Below are positions 1 through 9,080 of a stretch of 64,000 nt of DNA, piece after piece; position 1 is the first letter of the stretch, and each line of letters opens with the position of its first letter. Below the pieces are notes generated by a model that did no database searches, had not been told where the DNA came from, and saw only the letters and a program-made list of their open reading frames with translations. A program made the translations under genes and the position numbers. The stretch comes from Tritrichomonas musculus (Eukaryota; Parabasalia; Tritrichomonadida; Tritrichomonadidae). Location of the stretch: contig JAPFFF010000021.1 in assembly GCA_039105265.1 (NCBI GenBank), positions 992,001-1,056,000 on the forward strand, in the 5' to 3' direction.

Positions 1-998
1 AAGATCAAGTGCAAGGCTGATAAACCATATAAATTTGGACAAATATTTAGTAGGAATGATCAAGGGTCAAAAATATTTAACAACAATCCTATCAACAATT
101 ATTACATAGACAAGAGAGCTTTTATGGACTTGATGAGTTTTATGATTTCGATTATGAGTTTATTAGAGGATATTACTTTGACAAAGGATTCAACAACAAG
201 ATTAATGTATTTATAGAGAAATTGTTCAATCTAAGAAGGAGATACCAAGATGCTAACAATCCATTACAGCAAACCATCAAACTACTTCTTAATTCCATTT
301 ACGGAAAATCTATCCTAAAGGCAACAACAACTGAAACTAAATGCATACCAAAAGATAAAGCCATTAAATATATATGGAAGAACTATAATTACATAACAGA
401 GGTGATAGAGAACAAGTCAATTGATAATGTATATGTTAAGAAGGTTAAACCAATAAACAGTCATTTTAATTTACCTCATTTTGGTGCTAGTGTCTTGTCA
501 TGGAGCTAACATTTAATGAATAGGGTAATGAGTACTGCTGAACAAAATGGAATAGACATATACTATACAGATACAGATAGCGTACACGTTAGAGAAATAG
601 ATGTACCAAGGATAGCTGAGGTGTTCAAGAAAAAATATGGGAAGGAGTTGATTGGTAAGAAGATGACACAGTTTCATTGTGACTTTGATTCGTTTAATGG
701 TGCTGTCGGTAGTGTTCATTCCAGGAAATTAATAGCATTAGGAAAAAAATCTTATCTTGATATCCTCGTTGATGAAAAAGGCAATGAAGGCTATCACATC
801 CGTATGCGTGGAGTACCCAAGCAATGCATATTAAACAAGTGTAAACGAATGGGTATTACAATTGAGCAGCTATATGAGAAACTTTATGATGGAGAGGAAA
901 TAATATTTAACCTCCTTGATGGTGCTAATTGCTTCAGAAAGAGTAGTTCTTATCAACAAGTAAATCTTCCTGTGTTTGAACGAAGAATCAAATTTTAA
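1..998 (+). pseudogene. PolB C-terminal fragment, copy 1 (partial, broken)
   Basis: This is the C-terminal part of a protein-primed family B DNA polymerase, the Maverick replicase. Motif B (KxLLNSIYG) is read near 270-310 and motif C (YTDTDS) near 560-580, and the tail matches the PolB copies at 14507 and 50856. The reading frame entering at base 1 shifts near position 135, where one G is missing relative to copy 2. An in-frame TAA at 507-509 replaces the lysine codon of a conserved Ser-Lys-His. After it the frame is open to the TAA at 996-998. The gene is incomplete at the window edge and cannot give a full polymerase without suppressing both lesions. Confidence 0.9.
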
Positions 999-1073
999 AA
1001 ATCTTCATCTTATTTTTGGTTTTCATGATCAAAAGGTGAAGAGGTGAATTGTCACCTATTTTTTGTCACCTTT
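999..1073 (+). repeat. Left arm of inverted repeat around the 347-aa gene
   Basis: About 75 bp that match the reverse complement of 2251-2318, including the runs CTTCATCTTATTTTTGG, AGGTGAA and GTCACC...TTTTTGTCACCTT. It begins at the stop codon of PolB. A third, partial copy lies at 2157-2209 in the same orientation as the right arm. Confidence 0.8.
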
Positions 1074-1114
1074 ATTTTTTTAGTTAATTTTTATCTTCCA
1101 TTTACATAGACCTA

Positions 1115-2158
1115 ATGATAGCGCAAACAAATACACAAGATTGCCTCGTTCGACACTCGGAGAACGCGAGAGACTTCAATGTTAATGAATATCTTGTTGA
1201 CCTAATACCTAAACCAATATCTGATGTAAATGGGAAAGTTGACAAGTATTATGATATTCATGGAAACCCTATTAAGCCTCTTGTGGAAGTTAGTTGTGAG
1301 AAGGAATTAAACACAAAGAGAATGATTATGAGGGATTTGCTATCCAATAACTATAATCCTGATGCCTATGATGTTAAGTTTGAGCACAACAATAAATATA
1401 TCAAAGACGTTTTCACTATGATTTCAAGTCTTCCAAAGATAATGCCAATATCACAGACAAAACCATTTGAACCAATATTTAATGAAATAGAAGTATTAAA
1501 GACAGATAGTGCAGAACTTAAGAAGTTTCTACGTAAAATGAATGTACAGTTTGTTGGTTATTATTGTGACCACAATGCTATGAATGAGAAGTGCGATAAA
1601 GTAGTGATGAGTACAAGTGAACTTTTGGAGAGTGAAGACTTTGAGAAATATAAAGAGTTTATTGAAAGATACGCTAACTGTATATATGATGTATTCTGTT
1701 ATTACTGGTATGATATGGAAAACAATAATAATCATGAGAGCTTAAGAAGTAAGGTTAATGAATTTCATATTGATTACAATACCTTATTGAAGCTTAGATG
1801 CTGTATTACGAGGATTAATACTAAAATATTTAATATCAATTCAAGTTCCAATAAACGTTGCAGTAAGTGTGAGGCCAAACAGAGATTATATGAATATACT
1901 TTGCGTGAAGTTCAACGTATGAGAGCTGAACAGGAAGAAATCGATAGGCAGTTTGATGAGTCTGATTACGATTTAGCCAAGTTTATGCAGAACAATTATC
2001 CAAGCATTGATAGATTATTGTTAAAGGATGTTCAGCAGAGATATGCCAAAGAGTTTGGACAAAAATTAACCTTTGCTGAATTAACAGATAGACTCGAACA
2101 GACAGGCAAATGGAAGATAACAAACGTTCATAGGACACAATATGTGAATAGAGTGTGA
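1115..2158 (+). CDS. Unknown 347-aa protein in an inverted-repeat cassette
   Basis: I do not recognise this protein. It is charged and soluble-looking, with no signal peptide or membrane segment. It has scattered cysteines, including a CSKC pair near residue 250, followed by a basic/acidic helix-prone stretch rich in Glu and Arg at about 255-285. The last 80 residues (LLKDVQQRYAKEFGQ, then LTDRLEQTGKWKI) look like a small winged-helix or DNA-binding tail; that is an impression, not a homology result. It lies directly downstream of PolB on the same strand and is flanked by 70-bp inverted repeats. Copies 2 and 3 have no equivalent at this position, so it appears to be an accessory insertion. 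The ATG at 1115 is the first of the frame. Confidence 0.65.
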   Translation: MIAQTNTQDCLVRHSENARDFNVNEYLVDLIPKPISDVNGKVDKYYDIHGNPIKPLVEVSCEKELNTKRMIMRDLLSNNYNPDAYDVKFEHNNKYIKDVFTMISSLPKIMPISQTKPFEPIFNEIEVLKTDSAELKKFLRKMNVQFVGYYCDHNAMNEKCDKVVMSTSELLESEDFEKYKEFIERYANCIYDVFCYYWYDMENNNNHESLRSKVNEFHIDYNTLLKLRCCITRINTKIFNINSSSNKRCSKCEAKQRLYEYTLREVQRMRAEQEEIDRQFDESDYDLAKFMQNNYPSIDRLLLKDVQQRYAKEFGQKLTFAELTDRLEQTGKWKITNVHRTQYVNRV

Positions 2159-2318
2159 AGGTGACAAAAATGTGGTGACAATTCACCTCTTCACCTAATG
2201 ATCAAAAATACTAAAAAATCATCTTATATTTTTGTTTATCAGATGACTCTGAAGGTGACAAAAATGTGGTGACAGTTCACCTGTTCACCCAAACCAAAAA
2301 TAAGATGAAGGTTTTTTG
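2157..2318 (-). repeat. Right arm of inverted repeat, with a duplicated segment
   Basis: 2251-2318 is the inverted partner of 999-1073. 2157-2209 repeats its inner part (GAAGGTGACAAAAATGTGGTGACA), so the right arm is partly duplicated in tandem. The inner copy overlaps the stop codon of the 347-aa gene. The arms could be ends of a small mobile cassette or stem-forming terminators for convergent genes. Confidence 0.75.
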
Positions 2319-2321
2319 TTT

Positions 2322-2605
2322 TCATGCTTCTTTCTTCTCAGCAGTAACCATTTGAGCTTCGCGAGTGCTCGCAGCGAATTGAGCAATTTTCTTCAATTCC
2401 TCTAACTCTTGCTTCTTTCTTTGTCTATATTCTTTTTGTTGTTGTCGTCTGGCTTCAAGTCTTTCTTCAGGGGTATTATATTTACTCTTCCTGCCTCTTT
2501 TCGGGTATCAACTATTTCTTTCAGATTCTCACTTGACTTCGATTTGGACAATTTCTTTATTACTTCTGTTTTCTTGAATTGGTTTAGATCTATTTTACTC
2601 GTCAT
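2322..2605 (-). pseudogene. AT-hook/bZIP-like basic protein, frameshifted
   Basis: The first 36 or so codons (ATG at 2605) match the N-terminus of the intact gene at 17279-17623. A one-base frameshift near 2507 then moves the reading out of frame. The shifted frame continues with the family's KRGRK AT-hook, a TPEER box and a basic RRQQQKEYRQRKK region down to a TGA at 2322. The protein family is small and basic and probably binds DNA; a regulatory role is inferred. A GC-rich hairpin (GCGAGTGCTCGC, 2361-2372) lies in the C-terminal part, which is longer than in copy 2. As it stands the gene would give only a short peptide with a foreign tail. Confidence 0.75.
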
Positions 2606-2634
2606 TTTGATAAAAATAAAAAAACAAATAATAA

Positions 2635-3162
2635 TTACATATTAACTGCATACTTAAGACACAAATGATATTTGTTAACTAGTTCATTATATTCTTTGTT
2701 ATATACTTGTTTGAAATCAGTACATACTTCTCCATTATCATTTACTATCTTAATGGAATCTATCTTACGTATTGGATTAGCTTTCCCTGCACAACAGCCT
2801 ACATCCTCATCAAGACTTATTTCTACCACCTCCGCCTTAATAATTGTTTTAATTATATTAGATAAGGCAGTAACAGGGACAATTATACAATTCTTTGATA
2901 TTAAGTTGGATAATAATGCTTTGTCTTGGTCTAACAATATTTTTGCATACGTTTCAAGTATCACGTACTTAACATCCTTTGTTTCTTCTTCTTGATTCTC
3001 TTCTAATTCAACATTACGAGTGATAACAATTTCTTCTTTTCCATCATCCCTTTTGTTTATAATAATATTATTATTTATATTGCTTGTTGACTGAGCTGCT
3101 GCTTGAGGTTCTAATGAAACGTTCGCCTGCACACCTTGTGATAAGGATCTTTTCTTAATCAT
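2635..3162 (-). CDS. Conserved 175-aa Maverick protein
   Basis: I do not know the function. The protein is one of the best conserved in this window, with full-length equivalents at 17654-18181 and 40575-41099. It starts with a basic MIKKR and a low-complexity Asn/Ala segment, then KRDDGKE. A hydrophobic-helical middle follows (ILETYAKILL, LLSNLISK), then a conserved GCCAGK Cys-Cys loop near residue 130 and a C-terminal YHLCLKY. The ATG at 3162 is chosen because MIKKR opens the protein in all three copies; the longer open frame has no ATG. It lies between the basic-protein gene and an HNH gene, on the same strand as the structural block. Confidence 0.8.
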   Translation of the reverse strand: MIKKRSLSQGVQANVSLEPQAAAQSTSNINNNIIINKRDDGKEEIVITRNVELEENQEEETKDVKYVILETYAKILLDQDKALLSNLISKNCIIVPVTALSNIIKTIIKAEVVEISLDEDVGCCAGKANPIRKIDSIKIVNDNGEVCTDFKQVYNKEYNELVNKYHLCLKYAVNM

Positions 3163-3201
3163 TTTGTTTAAAAATAAAAAGTTGTTTTTTGCCAATACCT
3201 C

Positions 3202-3774
3202 TTATTCAACACCATATAACTTTTTGAAGTTTAAATAATGTACCTTAACATATTTACCATTAGTATTCATCATTGAAACAAATTTTTGTCCTGTCTTATG
3301 TTCATTAATATGCATTTTCCTGATTCTAACACCATTATCAAAATAAAATATATTATCACAATAATAATATCCTTCAAAATGATGCTTTCCATAATCATTT
3401 ACTACAATTGCATCATCTAGTAAGGTATCAACATATTCATATTCAATATTATGTACGGAAGATTTATTTTTGCAATTTTCAGAAGCTGAACACCAACGTA
3501 AGTTTTCTATATGATTATTTGTAACATCTCCATCAATATGATCTATTTGTGTTTTATTATTTGGATCATCATTTTGTATAAATTGAATTGCTATAATTCT
3601 ATGTTTTCTGCAATTATTTTGATTCAAACAAAGTGTTATATAGCCATCTTTATCATACCTTTCTTTAATGACATGATGATTATCCTTTCTTCTTATAGTA
3701 AATGGATATTGATTAAGTATTTCATACTTGTCTTCAAAACCAATAAATGGAACAAATTCTATCGTTTGACTCAT
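3202..3774 (-). CDS. HNH endonuclease (NUMOD4-HNH type)
   Basis: A 190-aa protein with the layout of homing-type HNH nucleases. An N-terminal NUMOD4-like strand region (YEILNQYPFTIRRKDN) is followed by the HNH core: a KHRI histidine near residue 58, then IDHIDGD and NNHIENLRW at about 77-95. Such enzymes cut DNA with a single metal ion. This gene has a paralogue at 4713-5378 and relatives at 16425 and 19162, but none in copy 3, so HNH genes are optional cargo. It lies 39 bp from the next gene, in the same direction. The core residues look intact, so activity is plausible. Confidence 0.85.
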   Translation of the reverse strand: MSQTIEFVPFIGFEDKYEILNQYPFTIRRKDNHHVIKERYDKDGYITLCLNQNNCRKHRIIAIQFIQNDDPNNKTQIDHIDGDVTNNHIENLRWCSASENCKNKSSVHNIEYEYVDTLLDDAIVVNDYGKHHFEGYYYCDNIFYFDNGVRIRKMHINEHKTGQKFVSMMNTNGKYVKVHYLNFKKLYGVE

Positions 3775-3814
3775 TTGTATTTATGTAGCTAGAAATAAAA
3801 AAGTTGATAATCAA

Positions 3815-4243
3815 TCAGTAATGAATATTAGCTTGCTTAACATTAATTGGTTTAAAGTATCCAATCCTTCCTTTATTTCTTTCATCCGCTCTACCTTGTA
3901 TTTCTCCCAATTTCTCTGGTTTCTTTAAGTATGGAGGAAGAATAGGAGCTTTGGGTGCTTTATCTTTCTTCAAATAATACCCTCCATCTGTAATACTAAC
4001 AGGTGGTTCGTGTAATGGTTTTGTTTTATGTTGATTACTCTTTGGTGGTTTGACTGGTTTGTTTTCCATATACTTTGTTGGTGGTCTATTAATTCTTGGG
4101 TTAAACGTAACTGCGTAAGTATTGTCATTAGAAAATATGCCAAAGTGATTAAACTCTATTGTCTTCTCAGTCTTAGTTCCTTCATTAAACATTGTCCCCT
4201 CTGCTCCAACTGTTGTTGAATTGGGTTTTCCGTACTTATTCAT
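3815..4243 (-). CDS. Conserved 142-aa proline/lysine-rich protein
   Basis: Function unknown. The N-terminal third carries a TMFNEGTKT motif, then FGIFSNDNTYAVTFNP. The middle is Pro/Lys-rich (KPPKSNQHKTKPLHEPP) and GGYYLKKDKAPKAP follows. The equivalent at 18245-18634 is very similar. The 71-aa protein at 37692 shares only the N-terminal pattern (GTMYNEVTR). A basic, proline-rich, unstructured protein inside the capsid gene block suggests a minor virion or scaffold component; that is inference. The start is the first ATG. Confidence 0.7.
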   Translation of the reverse strand: MNKYGKPNSTTVGAEGTMFNEGTKTEKTIEFNHFGIFSNDNTYAVTFNPRINRPPTKYMENKPVKPPKSNQHKTKPLHEPPVSITDGGYYLKKDKAPKAPILPPYLKKPEKLGEIQGRADERNKGRIGYFKPINVKQANIHY

Positions 4244-4288
4244 TTCTTTTTCAAAAAAAATTGGTCAGTCGAGATTCCGACCAATGAC

Positions 4289-4738
4289 TTACAGAACTAG
4301 CTCTTGATGTTCACCTATAAATAGTTCAGGTGTATTTAATTCATATTTCTTACGTAATTCCTCTATCATTGTTTTAGTCTTTTTAGATGCTAATTCTATT
4401 GAATAATTGTAATAACTGTATTCCCCATATTCTTGTTCCTTATTTGAACCATTAACAAAGAATTCTTGCATTTTATAATTAATTTTCCTTCTTGAGTTAG
4501 TATTTAATACTATGTGTTCTATATCATATTCCTTAATCTTGTCCGGATATATCCTCCATACATTCTTGTCCGCTTTAATTGATATGTAGATGACTTTTGC
4601 TAAATATTTATTTTTTGAAAGTTGAATTGGATATCGATCACAAAGAATAGCGAAATTGCATTCCTTAAAATCTTCTGGGTTATCAGCGAGGGAAATAACA
4701 TTATTGACGTAATCATATACCTTGAATTGTTGCTCCAT
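4289..4738 (-). CDS. Conserved 149-aa protein of unknown function
   Basis: A soluble protein with alternating beta-like segments (FAILCDRYPIQL, YLAKVIYISIK) and a C-terminal amphipathic helix (KTKTMIEELRKKYEL). It is closely related to the protein at 18665-19117. Its ATG at 4738 lies inside the 3' end of the upstream HNH gene (26-bp overlap), which suggests the HNH frame was extended by loss of its normal stop. I do not recognise the family. The 150-aa protein at 50338 in copy 3 has a similar size and helical tail, but I cannot show homology. Confidence 0.7.
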   Translation of the reverse strand: MEQQFKVYDYVNNVISLADNPEDFKECNFAILCDRYPIQLSKNKYLAKVIYISIKADKNVWRIYPDKIKEYDIEHIVLNTNSRRKINYKMQEFFVNGSNKEQEYGEYSYYNYSIELASKKTKTMIEELRKKYELNTPELFIGEHQELVL

Positions 4739-5378
4739 TTTGTAGAGAAATAAAAAAAAATAATAATAAAATTTTTTTGTCTAATCCGTATTGTTGTTTG
4801 AAAGTATGGATGTAGAATGTTGTTTGCTTATTATTTATATCTCTTGTCGCAATGAATTTTCTACCACTTTTAGCTGTATTAATGTGCATAACTCTATAAA
4901 CATCATCAGTTATTCGTTCATAGAATATGTCTTCATCATAATAGTAATAATACTTATTTTCAGCAAAATATCTTCTTTCATTCCTTAAATCATAGTGAGT
5001 AATAACAATTGCTTCGTCTGGTATATTGTCTATAAATTCATATGAAACACCGTGTCTTCCTGAAGCATTTCTGTTATTTTCACTTGCTGACACCCAACGT
5101 AAGTTCGATAAATGATAATCTGTTCTGTCACGTGAAATATGATCAATGAAAGGCAAGTCATTTGGGTTTGGTATGAACTGTTTGGCTATAATCCTATGCT
5201 TTTGATATGGCTTTCCACTTAAATTTACCTGAACATAACCATTGCTTTTGTTTATGCATTCCTTTACTTCATAATGATTATCCTTTCGTCTAATAGTGAA
5301 TGGATACTGGTTAAGTATTTCATATTCATTTTCAAAATCTTTGAGCGTAACAAATTCGATTGCTTGTTCTTCTGTCAT
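4713..5378 (-). CDS. HNH endonuclease (NUMOD4-HNH), second copy
   Basis: A 221-aa paralogue of the HNH gene at 3202, with NUMOD4-like YEILNQYPFTIRRKDN and an HNH core of KHRIIAKQFIPNP, FIDHISRD and HLSNLRW near residues 60-95. The C-terminus runs about 20 residues past the usual family end (YGLD) in a hydrophobic stretch and overlaps the next gene by 26 bp; probably the original stop was lost. It lies upstream of the 149-aa gene and downstream of the capsid gene. The matching gene in copy 2 (19162-19510) has lost its HNH core. Confidence 0.85.
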   Translation of the reverse strand: MTEEQAIEFVTLKDFENEYEILNQYPFTIRRKDNHYEVKECINKSNGYVQVNLSGKPYQKHRIIAKQFIPNPNDLPFIDHISRDRTDYHLSNLRWVSASENNRNASGRHGVSYEFIDNIPDEAIVITHYDLRNERRYFAENKYYYYYDEDIFYERITDDVYRVMHINTAKSGRKFIATRDINNKQTTFYIHTFKQQYGLDKKILLLFFFISLQNGATIQGI

Positions 5379-5447
5379 TTTGTATTTATGTATAGTGATA
5401 ATAAAAAAAATAAAATTAAATTAGAAAGACGCATTTATTTTTGTTAC

Positions 5448-7061
5448 TTAATCCCTTGAGGTCAAGTCATAGTTCCCTAAGCGAACTAAAGGTGGCATGC
5501 CATTTGGTTGAACTAAGATAGATATAGATGAATCAAATAAGAGACAAATTAAAGGTGGGGTTTGAGTAGCTTTTGCATATGTATTGTCACCAGTTTCTTG
5601 TGTTACATTTATTTCAAAATTAATAGGTGACAAAGAGGTTAATCCTTGTTGATATGTATTATCAGTTTCTGTAGGTAATCCGATAAAGAAACTACTCTTG
5701 TCATTTGAATAAATTCCAATCGAATAACCAAATTTAGGTTTATTAGTAGTCTTATCTCTATCACAATGAGTTAAACTGTTTACCACTTCCTTATTAAAAC
5801 CACTTTGTTCTCCATTCACGTTCATTGCGTTCTGACAATATTCTAAGAACTCTGGGTATTCATCTGTAGTGCCAAATGGCTTTGCTGGAATGTTACCATA
5901 ACCTCCACAGTTTAATTGGAAGGACTTAAAGTTAGGATTCTTAAAGTATGTATGATGAGTATGCTTTATAGGGAATAATAGGTATATCGAATCAACAAAG
6001 CGAGGAGTGATTGTGCAAGTAGTCTTATCATTAGGGTTCTTTAAAGCAGTAGTAGTAGTATAGACAGAAAGTGTTTGGGTTGGAAATGTTAGTGGATGAG
6101 TTGGGTCTGCATATCGTTGTACTAGACTAGAGTAAATATTATCCTCTATACCAAAGCAAGGGATAATAGATGAACACTCAGTAACGGAGTAATCAACTTC
6201 CTGAAATGTTCTATTTTCTACTGTAAGTTCTGTTACTCCATCTTTAGCAGTTGGTTTATCAGTATACATTGTTATTGGTTCACCAATTGGGATAAATTCA
6301 TTAGTAATTTCATTTAATTTATATTTTGAATTGACACTATAATCATATTCGAACGCTTTTCCTGGACCCATAGGACAACATACCATACCAGCACATGAAA
6401 AGAATAATCGGAGTTCAATTTTGCCTGCGAATGCTGGAAGGTATTTAATATTTGATAATGGTAAGAACCTTCTTAAATCGATTTTGAGATGAATTTTATA
6501 TTTTTTGTCTTCCCATCCTGGTGCAAAATCAACAATAAATCCTGTTCTGCTGCCTGATTTACCATTCCATATATCTTTATGTCTAGCCTTTGAATATACA
6601 TCTGCTCTCTTTGTTGTTTCATTGGCACAACATGCAGTTAGAAATGATTCTTCACAACCAAAGTTCTGGGTATATATCGTTATTCCGTTAGCTACTATTT
6701 CATATTTCTCTACAGCATCTCTAGCATCCTTGAAACCAAACCATACTTTATTAAAATGATATCTATCGCCTTCTGCTGCAGTTATCGTACTGCCAGCAGA
6801 TTCTTTAATCTTTACCTCCATATCAGCTCTAATAAATCCATTATATATGTCTGCTGTATTGTTTGTGTTAGGTGATATAATTGCACTTGTATATGAACCT
6901 TTATGAATTGGAGGCGATGGAGAATAAGATGTTTGAGGACTAATTGTGTATTGCTTGTTGGTATCAGACAAGGCTATACAATTATCAACAATATCAAAAT
7001 AGCTAGCAATTTGGGTACATGTTTCAGCTGACGTCCTTAGTTCAATTTCTGGATTTAACAT
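5448..7061 (-). CDS. Putative major capsid protein
   Basis: A 537-aa protein matched along its length by 19548-21122 and 38645-40261. Conserved blocks are TSAETCTQIASYFDIVDN at the N-terminus, DIYNGFIRADM, a KDARDAVEKYEI block, IDLRRFLPLSNIKYLPAF, and QPNGMPPLVRLGNYD at the C-terminus. It is beta-rich with no membrane segment or signal. Size, strong conservation and position beside the ATPase and small structural genes fit the double-jelly-roll capsid protein of Polintons. That call is by context and look, not by a structure match. The ATG at 7061 is used because it aligns with the starts of both other copies; the ten codons upstream in the open frame are not conserved. Confidence 0.7.
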   Translation of the reverse strand: MLNPEIELRTSAETCTQIASYFDIVDNCIALSDTNKQYTISPQTSYSPSPPIHKGSYTSAIISPNTNNTADIYNGFIRADMEVKIKESAGSTITAAEGDRYHFNKVWFGFKDARDAVEKYEIVANGITIYTQNFGCEESFLTACCANETTKRADVYSKARHKDIWNGKSGSRTGFIVDFAPGWEDKKYKIHLKIDLRRFLPLSNIKYLPAFAGKIELRLFFSCAGMVCCPMGPGKAFEYDYSVNSKYKLNEITNEFIPIGEPITMYTDKPTAKDGVTELTVENRTFQEVDYSVTECSSIIPCFGIEDNIYSSLVQRYADPTHPLTFPTQTLSVYTTTTALKNPNDKTTCTITPRFVDSIYLLFPIKHTHHTYFKNPNFKSFQLNCGGYGNIPAKPFGTTDEYPEFLEYCQNAMNVNGEQSGFNKEVVNSLTHCDRDKTTNKPKFGYSIGIYSNDKSSFFIGLPTETDNTYQQGLTSLSPINFEINVTQETGDNTYAKATQTPPLICLLFDSSISILVQPNGMPPLVRLGNYDLTSRD

Positions 7062-7092
7062 ATTTTCTTTTGAGAAAAATAACAAAAGCAAA

Positions 7093-7668
7093 TTAAATCA
7101 TATCAGAGAAAATATTATTTCGTCTTCTACGAATAGGTTGAGGTGGGATTACTGGTATTGGTTCCTCTTCTGATTCGTCTTCTATTTGATTTGGTTCTTG
7201 GACTTCTTGGCTCAAGGCGTTTATGTATTGTGGCTGAGTATACTGTGGATAATATGGCTTTCTCATTTGTTTTTGTATTACATCTTTTATCATTTTCTTC
7301 TGTTCTTTCTTTGCCTTTTCGTTTTTAAACTCTTCACCCAATAGCTTTAATTGGTTTAGTATTTCTATATTTATTGTTGGATCATATACTTGTTTTGGTT
7401 GTTCTTCTATTATTGGTTTTTTGGGTTTTGGTATTTCTTTTACCGGTTCCTCAGGTGGGTCGGAATTCTGACCAACAACTTTTTCTTCAATCGTTTCTGT
7501 TTTGGTTAATGGTTCAGGTGGTGGTTTCGTTAATGGTTGCTCTCTTCTTTTTACTATATATTTGTTTTCTTTTTTGGTAGGAAGTACATCCCAATCATGG
7601 TCCTCACGACCATTAAGCCAGTTCTGTATTACCTGCAATCTTTTTGATCCTGTCAAATGCTTAGACAT
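7093..7668 (-). CDS. Conserved Pro-rich coiled-coil protein (191 aa)
   Basis: Function unknown; equivalents at 21141-21749 (broken) and 37941-38609. The family has a conserved N-terminal module (SKRLQVIQNWLNG, then a WDVLPTKKENKYIVKRR strand region), a variable proline-rich linker, and a conserved DPTINIEILNQLKLLGEEF helix followed by a Lys/Glu-rich coiled-coil. A basic tail IRRRRNNIF ends it. A bipartite protein with a flexible linker next to the capsid gene could be a capsid-associated or scaffolding protein; this is inference. It starts 26 bp from the next gene's stop region, so the block is tightly packed. Confidence 0.7.
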   Translation of the reverse strand: MSKHLTGSKRLQVIQNWLNGREDHDWDVLPTKKENKYIVKRREQPLTKPPPEPLTKTETIEEKVVGQNSDPPEEPVKEIPKPKKPIIEEQPKQVYDPTINIEILNQLKLLGEEFKNEKAKKEQKKMIKDVIQKQMRKPYYPQYTQPQYINALSQEVQEPNQIEDESEEEPIPVIPPQPIRRRRNNIFSDMI

Positions 7669-7699
7669 TTAATTGATAAAAAAATCATTTTATTGAGTT

Positions 7700-8203
7700 T
7701 TATTGAGTTTTCTTTGTTTTTCTTGATTTCTTTCTCTTTCTTTTATTCAATTTCGCTATATGTGCTTCTGCTTCGTCCACATATTTACTTCTGTTCTGAT
7801 ATATTTTATAAGCAGCTGGCTTTCTTGAATAATGAATTCTAGGAAAATCTGCATACATTACATTACTACCTAATGGATTCGGTTGTCTTTCTGCTATATT
7901 CTTTTCTAATGCTGCTTTTACTTCTCCTTCTTTTATTCCACTTGCTATTGCTGTCAATCCTTTACCTATACCTATTGCTGCTGGATTACCCGTTATTGTT
8001 CCCAAAGCTTGTGTTGCTCCTCCTATAGTATTTAATATTGGTGCCTTATTTTTCCAAGCCCATTTACCAACTTTACCAACTGCACTATCACCAATGAATT
8101 TGCCTACTTTACCAACACAAGATTTTACCGAATTCCATGCACGATTAAAAAATCCACCACCAGAATTTTGTTCAATCCTTCCTGTATCAGAAACTGCTTC
8201 CAT
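7700..8203 (-). CDS. Small Gly/Ala-rich structural candidate (167 aa)
   Basis: The N-terminal half is glycine- and alanine-rich with hydrophobic helices (GGATQALGTITGNPAAIGIGKGL). The C-terminal half is basic and carries a conserved FPRIHYSRKPAAYKIY motif, ending in a Lys/Arg-rich tail. Two relatives occur in copy 2 (21809-22498 and 22527-23030), and the 134-aa protein at 37277 has similar composition. Combining a membrane-active-looking helix region with a basic tail resembles adenovirus-type internal minor capsid proteins, but I can show no homology. It lies between the ATPase and the Pro-rich gene. Confidence 0.7.
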   Translation of the reverse strand: MEAVSDTGRIEQNSGGGFFNRAWNSVKSCVGKVGKFIGDSAVGKVGKWAWKNKAPILNTIGGATQALGTITGNPAAIGIGKGLTAIASGIKEGEVKAALEKNIAERQPNPLGSNVMYADFPRIHYSRKPAAYKIYQNRSKYVDEAEAHIAKLNKRKRKKSRKTKKTQ

Positions 8204-8215
8204 TGTCTTTTAATA

Positions 8216-9070
8216 TCAGTCAAAGTAATATTTATTGGCGGTTATGTTCATAATAAATTTTGAATGAAGATCTCTATGCTGTAAATATTCTTTTACCGTC
8301 TTCTTGATATTAAGGTTGTTATTTGTTTGTTGAAGCAAGGAAGTAAAATCTTCTTCTGAGTATCCACTATAGCATATGATATCCGTGGCCAATCTTTTTG
8401 CATTTATGTGTACGAATCTGATTGTCTGAATAGCCATGATGCAGGTAATATTATAATGTCTTGTCTTGATTAATAGTCTAAGGAATTCAGTATTATTATG
8501 TGTTAACAAATCGCTTCCTGCACAGTCATCCAATATTATTAGTGTGTTATATGGGTAAGAAGAGGTTTGGTATTTTACTAACTTATTGGCTATATATACT
8601 ATTCTATCATCTATTTCTTGGAGGGAGTGCTTGTTTATAAGTCTTTGCATTTCTTCATTTGTTTCCTTCATCTTAGATAATACATGTTTAACCATTGCAT
8701 AATATTTTATTTTTCTTTTGAGGTGTTTCTTTAGGTAATCCATCAATTGGGCTTCATTAAGATATACTATTGGTGTCTTTACCTCTTTACTCATTGCCTC
8801 AGCCGTTTTGTCCATTTTGCCACTTGTTGAACAGAATATAATTTTTTGATAGTACGGGTGCTTAAATAGACGTTCAGTAATGAGTATGTGAGACCACAAC
8901 CAATAACTCTTACCTGCACCTGGACGTCCAATAAGAAATATAATTCCATTCGTACTAAAAGGATAGGAAGGATGTAATGGCTTCATCAGTGCTGCCTCTA
9001 TCTCTTTCTGGTTCTTACGCATAGTCTTTTGGATTAAGGACTCTACTTCTTTCATTATTTGTTTAGACAT
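8216..9070 (-). CDS. FtsK/HerA-type genome-packaging ATPase
   Basis: A 284-aa P-loop ATPase. Walker A is GRPGAGKSYW near residues 48-57 and Walker B is LIILDDCAGSD near 175-185. A TRHY segment and an IMAIQT sensor-like segment follow. Polintons and adenovirus-like elements carry an ATPase of this kind that pumps DNA into the capsid. It matches 23046-23903 and 36401-37264 end to end. Its start lies just beyond the integrase stop (10 bp), and the 167-aa gene follows 12 bp after its stop. All motif residues are intact in this copy. Confidence 0.9.
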   Translation of the reverse strand: MSKQIMKEVESLIQKTMRKNQKEIEAALMKPLHPSYPFSTNGIIFLIGRPGAGKSYWLWSHILITERLFKHPYYQKIIFCSTSGKMDKTAEAMSKEVKTPIVYLNEAQLMDYLKKHLKRKIKYYAMVKHVLSKMKETNEEMQRLINKHSLQEIDDRIVYIANKLVKYQTSSYPYNTLIILDDCAGSDLLTHNNTEFLRLLIKTRHYNITCIMAIQTIRFVHINAKRLATDIICYSGYSEEDFTSLLQQTNNNLNIKKTVKEYLQHRDLHSKFIMNITANKYYFD

Positions 9071-9080
9071 TTAATATTCG

